A DNA stretch of 64,000 bases from RPQJ01 sp963793005 (GTDB lineage: Bacteria; Pseudomonadota; Gammaproteobacteria; Steroidobacterales; Steroidobacteraceae). Both the position numbers and the translations under genes were made by a program. The notes under the pieces were generated by a model, which was not told where the DNA came from, searched no databases, and was given only the letters and a program-made list of their open reading frames with translations. Of this stretch, positions 41,893-49,137 are shown piece by piece. The DNA is taken from assembly GCA_963793005.1 (NCBI GenBank), contig CAWBYP010000002.1:1-64000 (forward strand), read 5' to 3'. Positions within the stretch are counted from its first letter, which is position 1; every line of letters starts with the position of its first letter.

Positions 41893-41930
41893 ACGCCCCC
41901 CGCCTGTTGAAGGCGGGGGGCGTTTTCTTT
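41893..41930 (+). terminator. rho-independent terminator
   Basis: ACGCCCCCCGCCT (41893-41905) pairs with AGGCGGGGGGCGT (41911-41923), followed by TTTTCTTT. It ends the gene that stops at 41870. Confidence 0.92.
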
Positions 41931-42055
41931 GGTGGAGGAATGGACCGGTGCCTGGGATATTCGGTTAGGTCAGTCGACTGGCACCCTGCAGGTGTGACGT
42001 TGGCTGTGCGTGCTCCGGACCTTGGACCCGGAGCGGCACGGGCCTGTCGGTCCCG

Positions 42056-42189
42056 TCAGGCTTTGGCTCGCCGACGCGCGAGACCCATTCCCGCGAGGCC
42101 AAGCCCCAGCAGCGCGAGCGAACCCGGCTCCGGAACCCGTGTGTCCGGCACCTGTGTACTGTTGAACGCGAGGTTGTCGAACCCGGTAG
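42056..42189 (-). pseudogene. PEP-CTERM gene remnant (3' end only)
   Basis: The frame ending at 42056 encodes GFDNLAFNSTQVPDTRVPEP followed by GSLALLGLGLAGMGLARRRAKA, a complete PEP-CTERM sorting signal almost identical to that of the gene at 44975-45685. Nothing of the mature domain remains upstream, because the Fn3 remnant abuts it. It may be out of frame with, and read from, the remnant above only after a frameshift. Confidence 0.75.
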
Positions 42190-42480
42190 CTAGGAGATGG
42201 TTTTGGACGCCATAGCGGACGGGACTCTTTCCGCCCCGATGTTTGTGTAGGCCGCGACGGTGAAGTGCCACGTCCCGGCCGAAAGTCTGTCGATGCGAAC
42301 GCTGGTGGTCCCGGGATTCGGAACGTCCATCGTCTGCCTCAACGCGCCGATGGACTGCCCGTACCGCACCTCGTAGCCCGCCAGGTTGGTCAGCGGCGAG
42401 CCGTGGACGTTCTGGGTGGGGGCCACCCAGGTGAGGGTGGCTGATCCGATGGCCTGGGCGGAGCTCGGCGTCTTTGCCGT
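42190..42480 (-). pseudogene. second Fn3 gene copy lacking its signal sequence
   Basis: GSATLTWVAPTQNVHGSPLT, YEVRYGQSIGALRQTMDV and LSAGTWHFTVAAYTNIG are close to the lipoprotein at 39945-40361. The first about 45 residues, including the lipobox, are missing: the open frame runs upstream directly into riboswitch sequence (GDAKPTAK is encoded by the GGGGACGCAAAGCC block). It stops at 42190. Confidence 0.78.
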
Positions 42481-42553
42481 AGGCTTTGCGTCCCCGCCCT
42501 GCGGCGGGTATGCCCTTCATGGACGGCCGGCATTTTACATATGCCGGCTTGCG
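42481..42553 (-). pseudogene. truncated cyclic di-GMP-I riboswitch
   Basis: These 73 bases match 40521-40593 with four differences: the upstream palindrome, AGGGCATACC, CGCC-GCAG-GGCG stem and GGGGACGCAAAGCCT. The P2 half with GATAGCGGGG is gone, so the aptamer cannot fold fully. The two changes that alter the stem (T to C, and A to G) are paired, so the first stem is still formed. Confidence 0.85.
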
Positions 42554-42657
42554 TGTGTGGGGCAACGTTGGCGCCGGATGGTTCGACCGGATGCCGGGGG
42601 ATTTCTAACTACTTGCTAAACTTGCCAAATTCTGGCGGCTGCTTCGAGGAGGGTGCC

Positions 42658-43818
42658 GTGCCAAGGATCGGCATCTATCTTGAACAGTCTTCAAGGGGCG
42701 TCACGGGCGGAGCCCAGACGCATGCGGCCGTACTTACGGAATGGCTCAGTAAACGGAACGATGTCGAGCTGATCGTTCGTGTGGCGCCTTTCGATCTCGC
42801 CGAGCTCGAGCGAGTGTCGCAGACCGATCTCGGAAACGTGCGCCTTCGCGTACTGAACAGGGAAGGCTGGGACTCCGTACCCACAATTCCCTGGGAATAC
42901 GACCTCTTTGTCCCTTTTGTGCATCTCATGCCGCCGGTCTGCCCCGCTCCCCACGGCGTGCTCGTGGTGCTCTTCCCTTGGCACGACAAGCAGGAGATGT
43001 GGCCCTGGTCCGCGTCGTCTTCTGCAGGGCGAGGCATTCGCCACCGACTGCGATTGCTCTACCACGAGCGACGCTGGCGACGCGTTTTCGATGGCTATCA
43101 GGCCTGCGCGGCAAACTCAAAGTTCACTCAGTCGTGGATACGACGGCGGTGGGGCCTCGACTCAGCGGTCGTCTATCCGCCGGTGTTGCTGCCGCGCGAT
43201 GAGACGTCCTCGGACCGCCGGCGAGCCATTTTAAGCGCCGGTCGCTTTTCACCTACGGCCAACAGCAAGCGCCAGCGTGACCTGATCCAGGCGTATCGGA
43301 TATTGGAGAACAGGGAACCGGACCTGGCCGGATGGCAGTACTGGTGTGTCGGAGGAGTCTCGGACCACCCGGACGAGCGGCACTATTTCGAGGAATGTGT
43401 CGCGGCCGCAAAGGGCGGGGCCATTCAAGTGCAGCCGAACCTGCCTGCAGGCGACCTCGAGTGGCGATTTTCTAAGGCGGCGCTGTTCTGGCACGGTGCC
43501 GGCTACGGTGTGGACGACTCGCGCTTTCCGCAGCAGCTTGAGCATTTCGGCATGGCAACGGTCGAGGCGATGGCGCATGGCTGCGTTCCGTTGGTCATGC
43601 GTCGTGGTGGCCAGCTCGAGGTCGTCGAGCATGGCCGAAACGGCTTTCTATGGGAGACCTTTGACGAACTGCATGAGACCACTGTTCGGTGCGTCAAGGA
43701 TTCGGGCTTGCGGGAGCGCCTGGCGCGCCAAGGCCGTCTGGACGCGCAGCGCTTCTCGCGCGAGGCATTCATTTCAGCCATTTCTGCGCTGCTGCCGGCA
43801 GCCATCGTCGGCCGCTAG
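42658..43818 (+). CDS. family 4-type glycosyltransferase
   Basis: Intact, 386 residues from a GTG with GAGGAGGG seven bases upstream. N-terminal Rossmann half: RIGIYLEQSSRGVTGGAQTH. A link region (YQACAANSKFTQSWIRRRWG, VVYPPVLLP, ILSAGRFSPTANSKRQRDL) matches GT4 enzymes, and the C-terminal half has the E-x7-E motif in EHFGMATVEAMAHGCVPLV followed by GGQLEVVEHGRNGFLW. It should transfer a sugar from a nucleotide donor during exopolysaccharide or LPS assembly in the cytoplasm. A damaged riboswitch lies 105 bp upstream but points away from it. Confidence 0.88.
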   Translation: MPRIGIYLEQSSRGVTGGAQTHAAVLTEWLSKRNDVELIVRVAPFDLAELERVSQTDLGNVRLRVLNREGWDSVPTIPWEYDLFVPFVHLMPPVCPAPHGVLVVLFPWHDKQEMWPWSASSSAGRGIRHRLRLLYHERRWRRVFDGYQACAANSKFTQSWIRRRWGLDSAVVYPPVLLPRDETSSDRRRAILSAGRFSPTANSKRQRDLIQAYRILENREPDLAGWQYWCVGGVSDHPDERHYFEECVAAAKGGAIQVQPNLPAGDLEWRFSKAALFWHGAGYGVDDSRFPQQLEHFGMATVEAMAHGCVPLVMRRGGQLEVVEHGRNGFLWETFDELHETTVRCVKDSGLRERLARQGRLDAQRFSREAFISAISALLPAAIVGR

Positions 43819-43838
43819 CGCCGTTACCAACAATGTCG

Positions 43839-44906
43839 TCAGGCTGCGACCGCGTCCCGTCGGTTCTCCAGCTGGGCCAGCATCGCCTCGAGGTCGAAGA
43901 ACGTCAGCACCTGGTGTTCGCAGGTGACCGCGAGCAGGTTGCCATCGTGGTCAATGTCGATGCCCTTGGGGCCCCCTTCCTCGGGGTTGTAGCGGCCTTT
44001 CAGGAACGTCTCCTCAGCCAGCACCCGGTATGAAGCGACGGGATCTTGCGAGCCTCGCCAGCCACCGTGCTTCCTTTCATACACATGTACGAAAGGCGCC
44101 CCGGCGTCAGCGACCATGACGAAGCGATCGTCCCTGGTAAAGCAGACGCCGTGTGGATAGGCGACGTTACGCAGTGTCCCGGACGGCTTCGAGTAGCGAT
44201 TGAGCAGCGGCGTATTCTCGTACATGAACACGCTGTGGTCATTGTGGTTGCTGATCGCAATCCAGTGTCCGCTCCCGCCCACGGCCACGCCGTCGGGGAT
44301 CTGCAGCCACCTGCGCACCAGCATTCGGTTGCGTCGGACGCGAACGCCTCGCGTCATGTCCAGCACGTGACGGGTGACGTAGTTGACGTAATTATTGCAG
44401 AAGAGAACTACGTATCGGTCTCCGCCCAGCGGATAGGCGGCGACGGATCCGGGCGATTTGAGCCGGCCAAGACGGTTTCCTTCAATCGTCGCGAGCAGGG
44501 AGCCATTGACCACCTCGCCAGGTGTGCCGCGGGGCGGCAGCTTTACGACGGGTGCGAGCCCATGCCGGTTAGCGACGATGATTGTTTCGTTGTCGAGAAA
44601 ACAGACGCCGTGCGGCTCGTTAAATTCGGGCGATTCGATTTCGATGCAATCCGTCAGCTTCACGGTCTTGCCAGTCGCTGAGCAAGTGATCGCGACGTCG
44701 ATTGTGAGGATACGGTTGCGGGTGTAACCGAGAATGACCAGGCGCCGATTGTCTGGGGAGAACTTTACGTCCTCGGTGCGACCCAGTCCCGCAAGCGCGG
44801 CCGCAACCTTGTCGGTGGCGGTGTATTCGATTCTCTTTGGCAGGCTGAACGAGTGGTCCGGGGGCATCGTGCACAGCGCCTTGCGTCGCGATCGGCGACC
44901 GGACAT
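43839..44906 (-). CDS. beta-propeller protein of unknown function
   Basis: Intact, about 355 residues from the ATG at 44906 (a second start at 44867 is possible). Repeats of about 45 residues with 'PHGVCF' signatures occur: EDVKFSPDNRRLVILGYTRN, EFNEPHGVCFLDNETIIVAN, NVAYPHGVCFTRDDRFVMVA, GPKGIDIDHDGNLLAVTCEH. This is the pattern of NHL/SMP-30-like propellers. No signal peptide, so either cytoplasmic or exported otherwise. Its place between a glycosyltransferase and a PEP-CTERM gene suggests the same surface-polymer locus. Confidence 0.7.
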   Translation of the reverse strand: MSGRRSRRKALCTMPPDHSFSLPKRIEYTATDKVAAALAGLGRTEDVKFSPDNRRLVILGYTRNRILTIDVAITCSATGKTVKLTDCIEIESPEFNEPHGVCFLDNETIIVANRHGLAPVVKLPPRGTPGEVVNGSLLATIEGNRLGRLKSPGSVAAYPLGGDRYVVLFCNNYVNYVTRHVLDMTRGVRVRRNRMLVRRWLQIPDGVAVGGSGHWIAISNHNDHSVFMYENTPLLNRYSKPSGTLRNVAYPHGVCFTRDDRFVMVADAGAPFVHVYERKHGGWRGSQDPVASYRVLAEETFLKGRYNPEEGGPKGIDIDHDGNLLAVTCEHQVLTFFDLEAMLAQLENRRDAVAA

Positions 44907-44947
44907 TGTCCTGCGGCGCCGGGCTTTTTGTTGGCATTGAAAATCAA

Positions 44948-44969
44948 AGACCCCGCAATCGCGGGGTCT
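44948..44969 (-). terminator. terminator of the PEP-CTERM gene
   Basis: AGACCCCGC (44948-44956) pairs with GCGGGGTCT (44961-44969); on the minus strand TTTGATTTT follows. The PEP-CTERM gene stops at 44975, six bases away. Confidence 0.88.
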
Positions 44970-44974
44970 GTTCG

Positions 44975-45685
44975 TCAGGCCTTGGCCCGCCGCCTCGTGA
45001 ACCCCAGCCCCGCGAGGCCAAGCCCCAGCAGCGCGAGCGAGCCCGGCTCCGGAACCTGGGTGCGGTCGAACGCGATGTTGTCGAACTCGAACGCGTAGGA
45101 GGTGGACCGCGCAACCACGCGGTTGAACGCGAGGTCGGAGCTCACGTTGACGTACAGAGTGCCATTCACGCCCTGGTTGCCTGTCGGGCTGGCCAGGACG
45201 CCCGAGCCGGTCAAGGAGCCGACCAGCGAGGCGCCGTCGTAGAAGTACAGCGTGTTGTAGGCGTCCACGGAGCCCCACAGCAGGCCGAAGTACGTGCTGT
45301 TGCCCGGCAGCAGGATCTCCACCGCGGCGCTCGAGCTCGCGCCCGTGGAGCCGCTGGTGGCGTAGGTGGTCGCGTCCACGCCGTTTGCCTGGTTCGGGCT
45401 GCCGAAGCCGGTGCCGTTGCCGCCCGAGAGGTAGGGGGCGGCGTACTGGCCGCCGACCGCGCCCGTGACGGCCTTGGCGTTGCCAAAGAAACTGACGGTG
45501 ATGCCGCTCTGCGGCGACAGCCCGCCGGCCGAGCCCAGGGTGAGCCAGTTGAGGTTGTCGAGGATCACGCCGGTCGGCGCGCCGCCAACGGAGCCGCTGA
45601 CGCTGAGCGTCGCGTTCGCCGGGGCAGCAGCGACGAGCGCTGCGATGACGGATGCGGCAAGGGTCAGTCGGGTCTTGGTGATCAT
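44975..45685 (-). CDS. PEP-CTERM surface protein
   Basis: Intact, 236 residues. Signal peptide MITKTRLTLAASVIAALVAA-APANA; a Gly/Ser-rich beta mature domain (GSTGASSSAAVEILLPGNST, FGLLWGSVDAYNTLYFYDG); and the sorting signal VPEPGSLALLGLGLAGLGF then TRRRAKA. The mature domain resembles the group of PEP-CTERM proteins with an 'LLWGSVDAYNTL' core. Anchored or released by an exosortase/archaeosortase-type enzyme encoded elsewhere. Sigma-54 promoter 53 bp upstream, terminator directly downstream, so it is monocistronic. Confidence 0.93.
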   Translation of the reverse strand: MITKTRLTLAASVIAALVAAAPANATLSVSGSVGGAPTGVILDNLNWLTLGSAGGLSPQSGITVSFFGNAKAVTGAVGGQYAAPYLSGGNGTGFGSPNQANGVDATTYATSGSTGASSSAAVEILLPGNSTYFGLLWGSVDAYNTLYFYDGASLVGSLTGSGVLASPTGNQGVNGTLYVNVSSDLAFNRVVARSTSYAFEFDNIAFDRTQVPEPGSLALLGLGLAGLGFTRRRAKA

Positions 45686-45737
45686 GATTTACCTTAATCT
45701 TTCAAAGTGGGCGCGGTAACTTGCGCACGGTAGTTAA

Positions 45738-45753
45738 TGCAGTTTGCGTGCCA
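45738..45753 (-). promoter_or_regulatory. sigma-54 promoter (-24/-12) of the second PEP-CTERM gene
   Basis: TGGCACGCAAACTGCA on the minus strand matches TGGCACG-N4-TTGCA in all but one fixed position, with correct GG-GC spacing, 53 bases before the ATG. Confidence 0.8.
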
Positions 45754-45866
45754 CGGATGTAAGTGCCTGATGGGCCTCAGGGCGACGCGGGGCGGGGCTT
45801 GGCGAAGCGCGATCGGCGGCCACGGCTGTAAGGCCCGGCGACAGTCGACTGGTTCACACTTTTCGG

Positions 45867-45964
45867 GAGGGGACATTCTCCTTTTTCGGTCGGCGGAAAA
45901 AGGAGAATGTCCCCTCCTTGAAAGCCGCTGTTCCCGCCCGAAATCCGCCTTCCCTGGTGCGGCG
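45867..45964. repeat. REP copy 1 with shared tail
   Basis: GGAGGGGACATTCTCC at the left pairs with GGAGAATGTCCCCTCC ending at 45917 around a CTTTTTC...GAAAAAG loop. A 45-bp tail (TTCCCGCCCGAAATCCGCC and following) to 45964 is shared with the copy at 46757-46853. Confidence 0.9.
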
Positions 45965-46026
45965 CGGTCGCGCAATCTGACGCCGCTGCTCGGTGACCAA
46001 CACCACTTTGACTAGTCTGCAATGAA

Positions 46027-46047
46027 GGCATATGTTTGGCATATGCC
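46027..46047. promoter_or_regulatory. operator-like palindrome of vapBC locus 1
   Basis: GGCATATG and CATATGCC are perfect complements 5 bases apart and overlap the vapB start at 46043, the normal place for TA autoregulation. Confidence 0.6.
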
Positions 46048-46306
46048 AAAAGAGAAACCTCCCGTGGGACAGATCCGGCACGTGAAGATTTTCCGTAACG
46101 GTCGCAACCAGGCCGTGCGGATCCCGCGCGAGCTGGAACTGCCCGGAAACGACGCCGTCATCTACCGGGAGGGCACACGCCTGGTGATCGAGCCGATGCA
46201 GCGGCCGTCGCTGTCGCGTCTGCTCGCGAGCTGGGCGCCGCTCAAAGTTGGATTGCCGGCGGTTGCCGATGTGCCGCCAGAGGCCGTCGATCTCGGCGAC
46301 TCTTGA
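46043..46306 (+). CDS. vapB: VapB antitoxin, AbrB/SpoVT type (locus 1)
   Basis: 87 residues from the ATG at 46043 (a start at 46022 adds seven unlikely residues). The swapped-hairpin DNA-binding domain is clear: HVKIFRNGRNQAVRIPRELE, then GNDAVIYREGTRLVIEP. The C-terminal part (LLASWAPLKVGLPAVADVP) is the toxin-binding tail. The stop overlaps the vapC start (TGATG), showing translational coupling. It would neutralise VapC and repress its own promoter. Confidence 0.9.
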   Translation: MPKEKPPVGQIRHVKIFRNGRNQAVRIPRELELPGNDAVIYREGTRLVIEPMQRPSLSRLLASWAPLKVGLPAVADVPPEAVDLGDS

Positions 46307-46759
46307 TGAAGCGCTTCCTGCTCGACACGGACGTGCTATCGCAGGCCATACGAGCGCCGCAGGGCCCGGTGGCCCAGCGAATCGTCGAGGCGGGCGATGC
46401 AAGTGTGTTCACCAGCGTTGGCACTGCGAATCGTCGAGGCGGGCGACGCAAGTGTGTTCACCAGCGTCGTCGTCGCCTGCGAGCTTCGCTATGGCGCGCG
46501 CAAGAGAGGATCCGCTGCCCTCACGGAGCGAGTCGATCAGCTGCTCGCTGGCCTGGAGGTGTTGCCGCTGGAGTCGGGCGTGGACCACGCTTATGCCGAG
46601 GTGCGCACCGCGCTGGAGGCATCCGGTCGCACGATCGGCGCGAACGACCTCCTGATCGCGGCTCACGCGCTCGAGCGCGGCGCGGTGCTGGTCACCGGCA
46701 ACACGGCAGAGTTCGGGAGAGTGCCCGGACTCGAGGTGCAGGACTGGATCCGGGGGTAG
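46306..46759 (+). pseudogene. vapC: VapC toxin broken by a 49-bp tandem duplication (locus 1)
   Basis: Begins MKRFLLDTDVLSQAIRAPQG with the first PIN-domain Asp pair, then the sequence 46377-46425 is repeated at 46426-46474, shifting the frame. After the repeat the normal frame resumes: VVVACELRYGARKRGSAALT, SGVDHAYAEVRTALEASGRT, IGANDLLIAAHALERGAVLV, TGNTAEFGRVPGL. Removing one copy gives an intact PIN nuclease of about 134 residues with all acidic residues (D, E in VACELRYG, D in GANDLLIA). The TAG stop is the first three bases of the next REP copy. Confidence 0.88.
46377..46474 (+). repeat. 49-bp tandem duplication inside vapC
   Basis: GCGAATCGTCGAGGCGGGCG starts at 46377 and again at 46426. 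The first 42 bases of the unit are repeated with a single T/C difference (GATGCAAG versus GACGCAAG). The 49-base period is not a multiple of three. Confidence 0.9.
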
Positions 46760-46853
46760 GGGACATTCCCCTATTTTCGGCCGACCGAAAAGGGGAATGT
46801 CCCCTTAAGAAATTCGCTTGTCCCGCCCGAAATTCGCCTTCCCTGGTGCGGCG
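46757..46853. repeat. REP copy 2 with shared tail
   Basis: TAGGGGACATTCCCC at 46757 pairs with GGGGAATGTCCCCTTA; the tail to 46853 matches that of copy 1 in direct orientation. Copies 1 and 2 therefore flank vapBC locus 1. The first TAG is the vapC stop codon. Confidence 0.9.
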
Positions 46854-46891
46854 TCCCGGCCGAACGTGATGGGGTCGCAGGAGCGCATCTA

Positions 46892-46929
46892 GGTTGTCGA
46901 TTGACAACCCAATGTTCGCGCTCTAAGTT
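46892..46929 (+). promoter_or_regulatory. promoter and operator of the toxin-like/HTH pair
   Basis: GGTTGTC/GACAACC forms a palindrome (46892-46909) that contains a perfect -35 TTGACA (46901-46906); a -10-like TAAGTT follows after 17 bases. An operator on the -35 is what an autoregulated TA operon would need. Confidence 0.65.
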
Positions 46930-46944
46930 GCTGGAGCCGGAGTC

Positions 46945-47083
46945 GTGGCAAGGGCAAGGCATCCCAGGAAAGAGGTTGAACAGGCGCTTCGATACGCGGC
47001 AGATCAGGCGGGTCGTGGACAACTGTTCTCGGCGGAGGAGGCAGAATTCGGCGGGGCGCGAAGACCCAGAACCGGAGTAAAGC
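46945..47083 (+). pseudogene. small toxin-like gene with internal deletion
   Basis: The GTG start at 46945 gives MARARHPRKEVEQALRYA. A few codons on, a different frame carries RQIRRVVDNCSRRRRQN to a TAA at 47081, one base before the next gene's GTG. I recall a small-protein family with the opening 'RARHPKKEVE-AL-YAE' and the ending 'HARQLRRVVDNC' separated by about 40 more residues, always next to this type of HTH protein. If that is right, the middle has been deleted here. The family call rests on memory only. Confidence 0.45.
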
Positions 47084-47608
47084 GTGGACTACGAATTCAC
47101 ACTGAAGTACCAGCTGGCGAGCGACGACTTGGCCGCTGACGAGGTCGTGGAGCGACTCGGTGCCGCGGGTTGCGACGACGCCTTGATCGGTATCGGGCAG
47201 CCGGGGCGGATTGCACTGGAGTTCTCGCGCAATGCCGGTTCTGCGCACGCTGCCATCGTCAGTGCCATGACAGACGTAAAGAAAGCGATGCCGAATGCCA
47301 GGCTGCTGGAGGTCAGCCCCGACTTCGTGGGCCTGACCGATGTGGCTGAGCTGGTCGGAGTGTCTCGCCAGAACATGCGCAAGCTCTCGTTGGCTCATCC
47401 GGGAAGTTTTCCGTCGCCGGTGCACGCGGGCAGCGTGGTGCTATGGCACCTCGCGCACGTCCTGGACTGGCTGGCACAACGGGGCACGTATCAGGTCGAT
47501 CGGGCCATGCGGGACGTCGCGCACGTCGCGATGCAGGTCAACCTGGCCAAGGAAGCGGCTCAGCTGGAGCGCCAGATCCGGCGTGAGGTCCGCAAGCTGG
47601 TTGCGTAG
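47084..47608 (+). CDS. HTH DNA-binding protein, probable antitoxin of a two-gene module
   Basis: Intact, 174 residues, GTG start directly after the upstream remnant. The N-terminal half (FTLKYQLASDDLAADEVVER, CDDALIGIGQPGRIALEFSR) is an alpha/beta domain of unknown role. An HTH of the MerR/excisionase style follows at about residues 87-105 (GLTDVAELVGVSRQNMRKLS), then VLWHLAHVLDWLAQRGTYQV. The C-terminus is a coiled helix. The autoregulatory palindrome upstream and the damaged small gene suggest a toxin-antitoxin-like pair with this as the repressor. Confidence 0.6.
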   Translation: MDYEFTLKYQLASDDLAADEVVERLGAAGCDDALIGIGQPGRIALEFSRNAGSAHAAIVSAMTDVKKAMPNARLLEVSPDFVGLTDVAELVGVSRQNMRKLSLAHPGSFPSPVHAGSVVLWHLAHVLDWLAQRGTYQVDRAMRDVAHVAMQVNLAKEAAQLERQIRREVRKLVA

Positions 47609-47612
47609 GACG

Positions 47613-47673
47613 AGGGTACATTTTCCGCGTCCCTAAATCGGTGCCAGGCACCGATTTAGGGGAATGTCCCCTA
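47613..47673. repeat. REP copy 3, composite with an inner 13-bp hairpin
   Basis: Outer GGGTACATTTTCC (decayed) and GGAATGTCCCCTA surround a perfect inner hairpin CCTAAATCGGTGC-CAG-GCACCGATTTAGG (47632-47660). It lies between convergent genes; its right end TAGGGGACATTCCCC read on the minus strand supplies the stop of the response regulator gene. Confidence 0.85.
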
Positions 47674-48932
47674 TTTGAACTCCTCGGGCTCCACGCCATG
47701 GCGTGACAGCAGCTTGTAGAAGTCCGTCCGGTTTCTCTTGGCCAGCCGGGCCGCCTGGCTCACGTTGCCCTGCGTGACCTGCAGCAGCTGCACCAGGTAG
47801 CTGCGCGTGAACTCGTCACGCGCCTCGTCGAAGCCCGGCAGCTGCGTGACCTGGCCCTGGGCCTCCTGCACCTGGTCGGCGGTGATCACCGCGCCAGCGC
47901 CCGTTGCGGCGGCCTGGCGCACCACCATGCGGAGCTGCCGGACGTTGCCCGGCCAGTGGGCGGAGGCGAGCAGTTCCATCGCCTCGGGTGAGCAGCTGCG
48001 CTTCGGCTGTCGCGGATTCCGCCGCGACGTCATCGAGGCACTGCTGGACCAGCAGTGGAATGTCCTCGCGCCGCTTGCCGAGCGGTGGCAGCTCGACGTG
48101 CACGGCGCCGAGATGGTCGATGAGTTCGCGGGCGTACCGATCCTCGTCGGAGAGTTCCTCGGGACGATGGTCACCGGTCGCGATGACGCGCGCCTGCAGG
48201 CCGTCGAGCAGGCGGGTCGAGCGACGGCCCGAGTGTCGGTGGCAGGTCGTCCATGTTGCGCAGGTGGAGCGTGCCTGCGCCGGCGCGCGAGACGGCCGAC
48301 GCGATCTCGGCTTCGCCGGTCGCGGGCTCGAGCGTCGCGCAGTCGATGGCGACGAATTCCTCGTCGTGACGCGCGCTCGCGCCGTGGATCGCCTTCGCGA
48401 GCAGTTCCTTGCCGGTGCCGGGCTCGCCGGTGATCAGCACCGCGACGTCGGTGCCGGCGACCATGTGCGCCTTGGCGAGGCGCTCTTCCATCAGCGGGCT
48501 GCGGGTCGCGAACTCGGCACGCCAGTCGTCGCGGCCGGTGTCGGTGAAGCCCGAGGTCTTGAGCGCGCGCCGCACCTCGTCGAGCAGCTGGTCCTTGTCG
48601 ACCGGCTTGGTCAGGAACGCGAACGCGCCGGACTGCGTGGCTTTCACCGCGTCGGGAATGGTGCCGTGCGCGGTCAGCAGGATGACGTTCAGGCTCGGCC
48701 AGCGGCGCTGCAGTTCCCGAAGCAGCGAGATGCCGTCCATCTCGGCCATGCGCAGGTCGGTGATGACGAGGTCCGGGCGGAAGCGCGACACGGCGGCCAG
48801 CGCCTTCGCGGGTCCGTCGACCGGCTCGACCATGTAGTTCTGCGAGCGCAGCCGGATGGTCAGCAGGCGCAGCAGGCCCGGGTCGTCGTCAACGACCAGG
48901 ATATGCGGAGCGCGGCGGGCGGGGCGGGACAT
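47671..48932 (-). CDS. glrR: NtrC-family response regulator, GlrR/QseF-like, lacking GAFTGA (frameshifted)
   Basis: Receiver domain: HILVVDDDPGLLRLL, DLVITDLRMAEMDGISLL (phospho-Asp), VILLTAHGTI, FLTKPVDKDQL. AAA+ domain: Walker A LITGEPGTGKELLAKAI. After FVAIDCATLEPATGEAEI the usual LFG-x-GAFTGA loop is absent and the sequence passes straight to AGAGTLHLRNMDDLPP. Later segments are in other frames: VELPPLGKRREDIPLLVQQC, WPGNVRQLRMVVRQAA. The Fis-type HTH is TQGNVSQAARLAKRNRTDF. Frame changes near 48,235, 48,110 and 48,005. The kinase and lipoprotein of the same system lie upstream on the same strand. The TAG stop belongs to REP copy 3. Confidence 0.82.
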
Positions 48933-49091
48933 GGGGCGGGGCGTTGAAATTGGGTGATCAGGGAAATGGCACGATCAGGGCCTAAATTGTGAATGAAGGT
49001 GGGGTGGCGATGTGAAGAATGAGGACTGCGTGAGCTGACTGATCCGGGTGCCGGTCGACTCGGCCAGGTAATGTTGCGGGGTTACGCGGAG

Positions 49092-49117
49092 GTGTATGAT
49101 TGTGGTGAATAATACAC
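49092..49117. promoter_or_regulatory. operator-like palindrome of vapBC locus 2
   Basis: GTGTAT (49092-49097) and ATACAC (49112-49117) are inverted 21 bases before the vapB start at 49138. A likely self-repression site. Confidence 0.45.
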
Positions 49118-49137
49118 ATCGCTCCGGGGCGGATCCC

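Noticed and set aside
42658..43818. Riboswitch copy at 42481-42553 as a regulator of the GT4 gene
   Set aside because: The aptamer reads on the minus strand and is truncated; the glycosyltransferase is on the plus strand.
44906..45697. 263-codon plus-strand frame opposite a PEP-CTERM gene
   Set aside because: Low-complexity Ala/Arg/Gly/Val text; the minus strand has signal peptide, sorting signal, promoter and terminator.
47807..48947. Plus-strand frames of 208 and 347 codons opposite glrR
   Set aside because: Shadows of the response regulator; no conserved motif.
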